Shown: positions 62,712-64,000 of the stretch, piece by piece
How positions within the stretch are numbered: position 1 is the stretch's first letter
Layout of the letters: every line of letters begins with the position of its first letter
Program-made: the position numbers and the translations under genes
Assembly (NCBI GenBank): GCA_020161855.1
Contig: JAIUNJ010000003.1
Span: forward strand, 1 to 64,000
From: Pseudomonadota bacterium
GTDB lineage: Bacteria > Pseudomonadota > Alphaproteobacteria > Rhizobiales > Aestuariivirgaceae
DNA length: 64,000 nt
Direction of reading: 5' to 3'
The notes under the pieces: model-generated
What the model was told of the DNA's origin: nothing
The model's input: only the letters and a program-made list of their open reading frames with translations
Databases searched by the model: none

Positions 62712-64000
62712 GCCGCTTCCTTGGCCGGCTTGTCGAGCCACTGCTTGAGAACCTGGGCGGCGCGGTCAACATCGATGCCCACCATCTTGTTCAACTTGTC
62801 GACGGATTCGGGTTGTTGAGTGCTGTCGCCAGCACCAAAGTCGCCCATTGCCATCGGGAGCGCCATTGAGCCGCCAAGATCAGGCAGCGCAGTCCCCATG
62901 CCCCCCATATCGCCCATCCCGGGCGAGGCGGCTGGTGCTTCGAGAAGCATTTTCATTGCAGGGCGCAAGCCAAGCATGATGACAACGACCAAGGCCACGA
63001 TCAGGCCAATCACGTTGATGATCGTTCCCAGGTTGCCTTGCAGCGTCTCCATGATGGACGGCCCAGCGGCGGGCTCCATGACGGTTTCATCCGTCACGAA
63101 GTCAATCAGAGACACGGTCACGGTATCATTACGGTTTGCATCAAAGCCGGAAGCGGACTTGACCAGTTGTTCGATCTGAGCCACGCGCTCCTTGATTTTT
63201 GCCTCATCCGGCGCGCTGCCATCTGCAGGCAAGAAGATCTTGCGATTGATGACGACAGCAACAGACATCTTCTGGACTCTGAAGCCCTGAGACACCGTTG
63301 CCGTCTGCCGGCTGTCAACCTCATAGTTGATCAGCTCTTCCTTGCTTTCTCGCTTCTTGGAGGAAGAATCATCCGGCGCGGGCGCGGTCACCTCCCGCGG
63401 AACATTCTGGTCTGCCGAAACCGGCCGCGCCGAGGTGCTGTCACTGGTCTGGTCAGACGACTTGACGAGACGTGTCGAGCGCTCGACCTTTGACTCCGGA
63501 TCGTAGTTTGTCTCCGTCGTCTGCCGCTTGTCGAGATCAAGCTGGGAAGCAACGCTTACACGCAGATTCGTCAGGCCCGTTACGGGGCCAAGGGTCCGCT
63601 CGATGCGCTCTTGCGCCTCAGTTGAAATGCGGGCTTCGAGCTCAATCATCCTGTTTGGCTCTTCGCCTTCGGTCTCACCGGCGGTCGACAAAAGCCGTCC
63701 GTCGGTCGTCATCACCGTGACCTGCTCAGCCTTGAGACCTGGGATCGCCGCCGCCACGATCTGACGGATGGAGGCCGCAGTGGCTTGCGATGGCGCCCCG
63801 TCAGCACGAATCACTACAGAAGCGGATGGCTGCTCTTCTCTGTTGCGAAAGGCGCCATCGGACTTGAGCGCAAGATGGACGCGTGCAGCCTTGATGCCTT
63901 CGAGTTGCTGGATGGTGCGCACAAGTTCGCCTTCCAACGCGCGCACACGCGTCACCTGCTGCATGAAGGACGTGAGTCCCAGGGAACCCATCTGGTCGAA
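62708..64000 (-). CDS. fliF: Flagellar MS-ring protein FliF (C-terminal part, cut by window edge)
   Basis: This is the C-terminal 430 residues of FliF; the reading frame continues past the window end (FDQMGSLGLTSFMQQVTRVRALEGEL). Seen are the second ring-building motif region (IKAARVHLAL, ASVVIRADGAPS), a long disordered part, the second membrane helix (INVIGLIVALVVVIMLGL), and the C-terminal FliG-binding tail (VDRAAQVLKQWLDK). Confidence 0.95.
   Translation of the reverse strand, partial: FDQMGSLGLTSFMQQVTRVRALEGELVRTIQQLEGIKAARVHLALKSDGAFRNREEQPSASVVIRADGAPSQATAASIRQIVAAAIPGLKAEQVTVMTTDGRLLSTAGETEGEEPNRMIELEARISTEAQERIERTLGPVTGLTNLRVSVASQLDLDKRQTTETNYDPESKVERSTRLVKSSDQTSDSTSARPVSADQNVPREVTAPAPDDSSSKKRESKEELINYEVDSRQTATVSQGFRVQKMSVAVVINRKIFLPADGSAPDEAKIKERVAQIEQLVKSASGFDANRNDTVTVSLIDFVTDETVMEPAAGPSIMETLQGNLGTIINVIGLIVALVVVIMLGLRPAMKMLLEAPAASPGMGDMGGMGTALPDLGGSMALPMAMGDFGAGDSTQQPESVDKLNKMVGIDVDRAAQVLKQWLDKPAKEAA

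Overview
The window reads as chromosome of a motile alphaproteobacterium of the order Hyphomicrobiales (Rhizobiales). Evidence: high G+C, tightly packed genes, the alphaproteobacterial flagellin regulators FlaF and FlbT, a rhizobial-type MotC, and a chemotaxis operon in the order mcp-cheS-like-cheY1-cheA-cheW-cheR-cheB-cheY2-cheD-cheT-like, as known from Sinorhizobium meliloti. I cannot name the genus. No rRNA, tRNA, CRISPR array or insertion sequence was seen.

Layout. 0-8 kb: an amidase, then a compact leftward operon headed by a creatinase (creatinase, orphan PotA-like ABC ATPase, DUF1194 protein, DMSP-lyase-like cupin, alpha/beta hydrolase) with a divergent GcvA-type LysR regulator, then moaA. 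8-14 kb: a PNPOx-fold protein divergent from a MocR/PdxR-type regulator, a PCu(A)C copper chaperone, and a three-gene operon of two M20 peptidases and an NTF2-like protein. 14-24 kb: a DASS-type transporter coupled to a tandem universal stress protein, a GST, a membrane protein, the Mrp/ApbC Fe-S carrier, a histidine kinase, cobT and cobS, a retropepsin-like protease and a DUF1289 protein. 24-27 kb: a TorF-type porin and dusA.

The most unusual feature is a 1.16-kb element inserted in the 5' end of dusA (25857-27036). The severed native N-terminus of dusA survives upstream. The element supplies a replacement N-terminus, carries one unrecognised gene and no integrase, and has paired GTATCACA repeats inside both ends.

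27-38 kb: a quinone/redox stress group (glutathionyl-hydroquinone reductase, DoxX, NADP oxidoreductase, LysR), a kinase/aldolase/GntR sugar-acid cluster, a cobalamin riboswitch followed by a DUF1636 protein and a BtuCDF-like ABC transporter, and an LtnD-like dehydrogenase.

38-64 kb: one unbroken leftward block of about 26 kb for motility. It runs from fliF (cut by the window edge) through a FliH-like gene, motB, motC, fliK, a transglycosylase, flgE, flgK, flgL, flaF, flbT, flgD, fliQ, flhA, fliR, a rod-binding FlgJ, several small uncharacterised genes, and then the chemotaxis operon. Overlapping stop and start codons throughout point to translational coupling. Cobalamin is a recurring theme (cobT, cobS, riboswitch-controlled uptake), although the genes lie apart.
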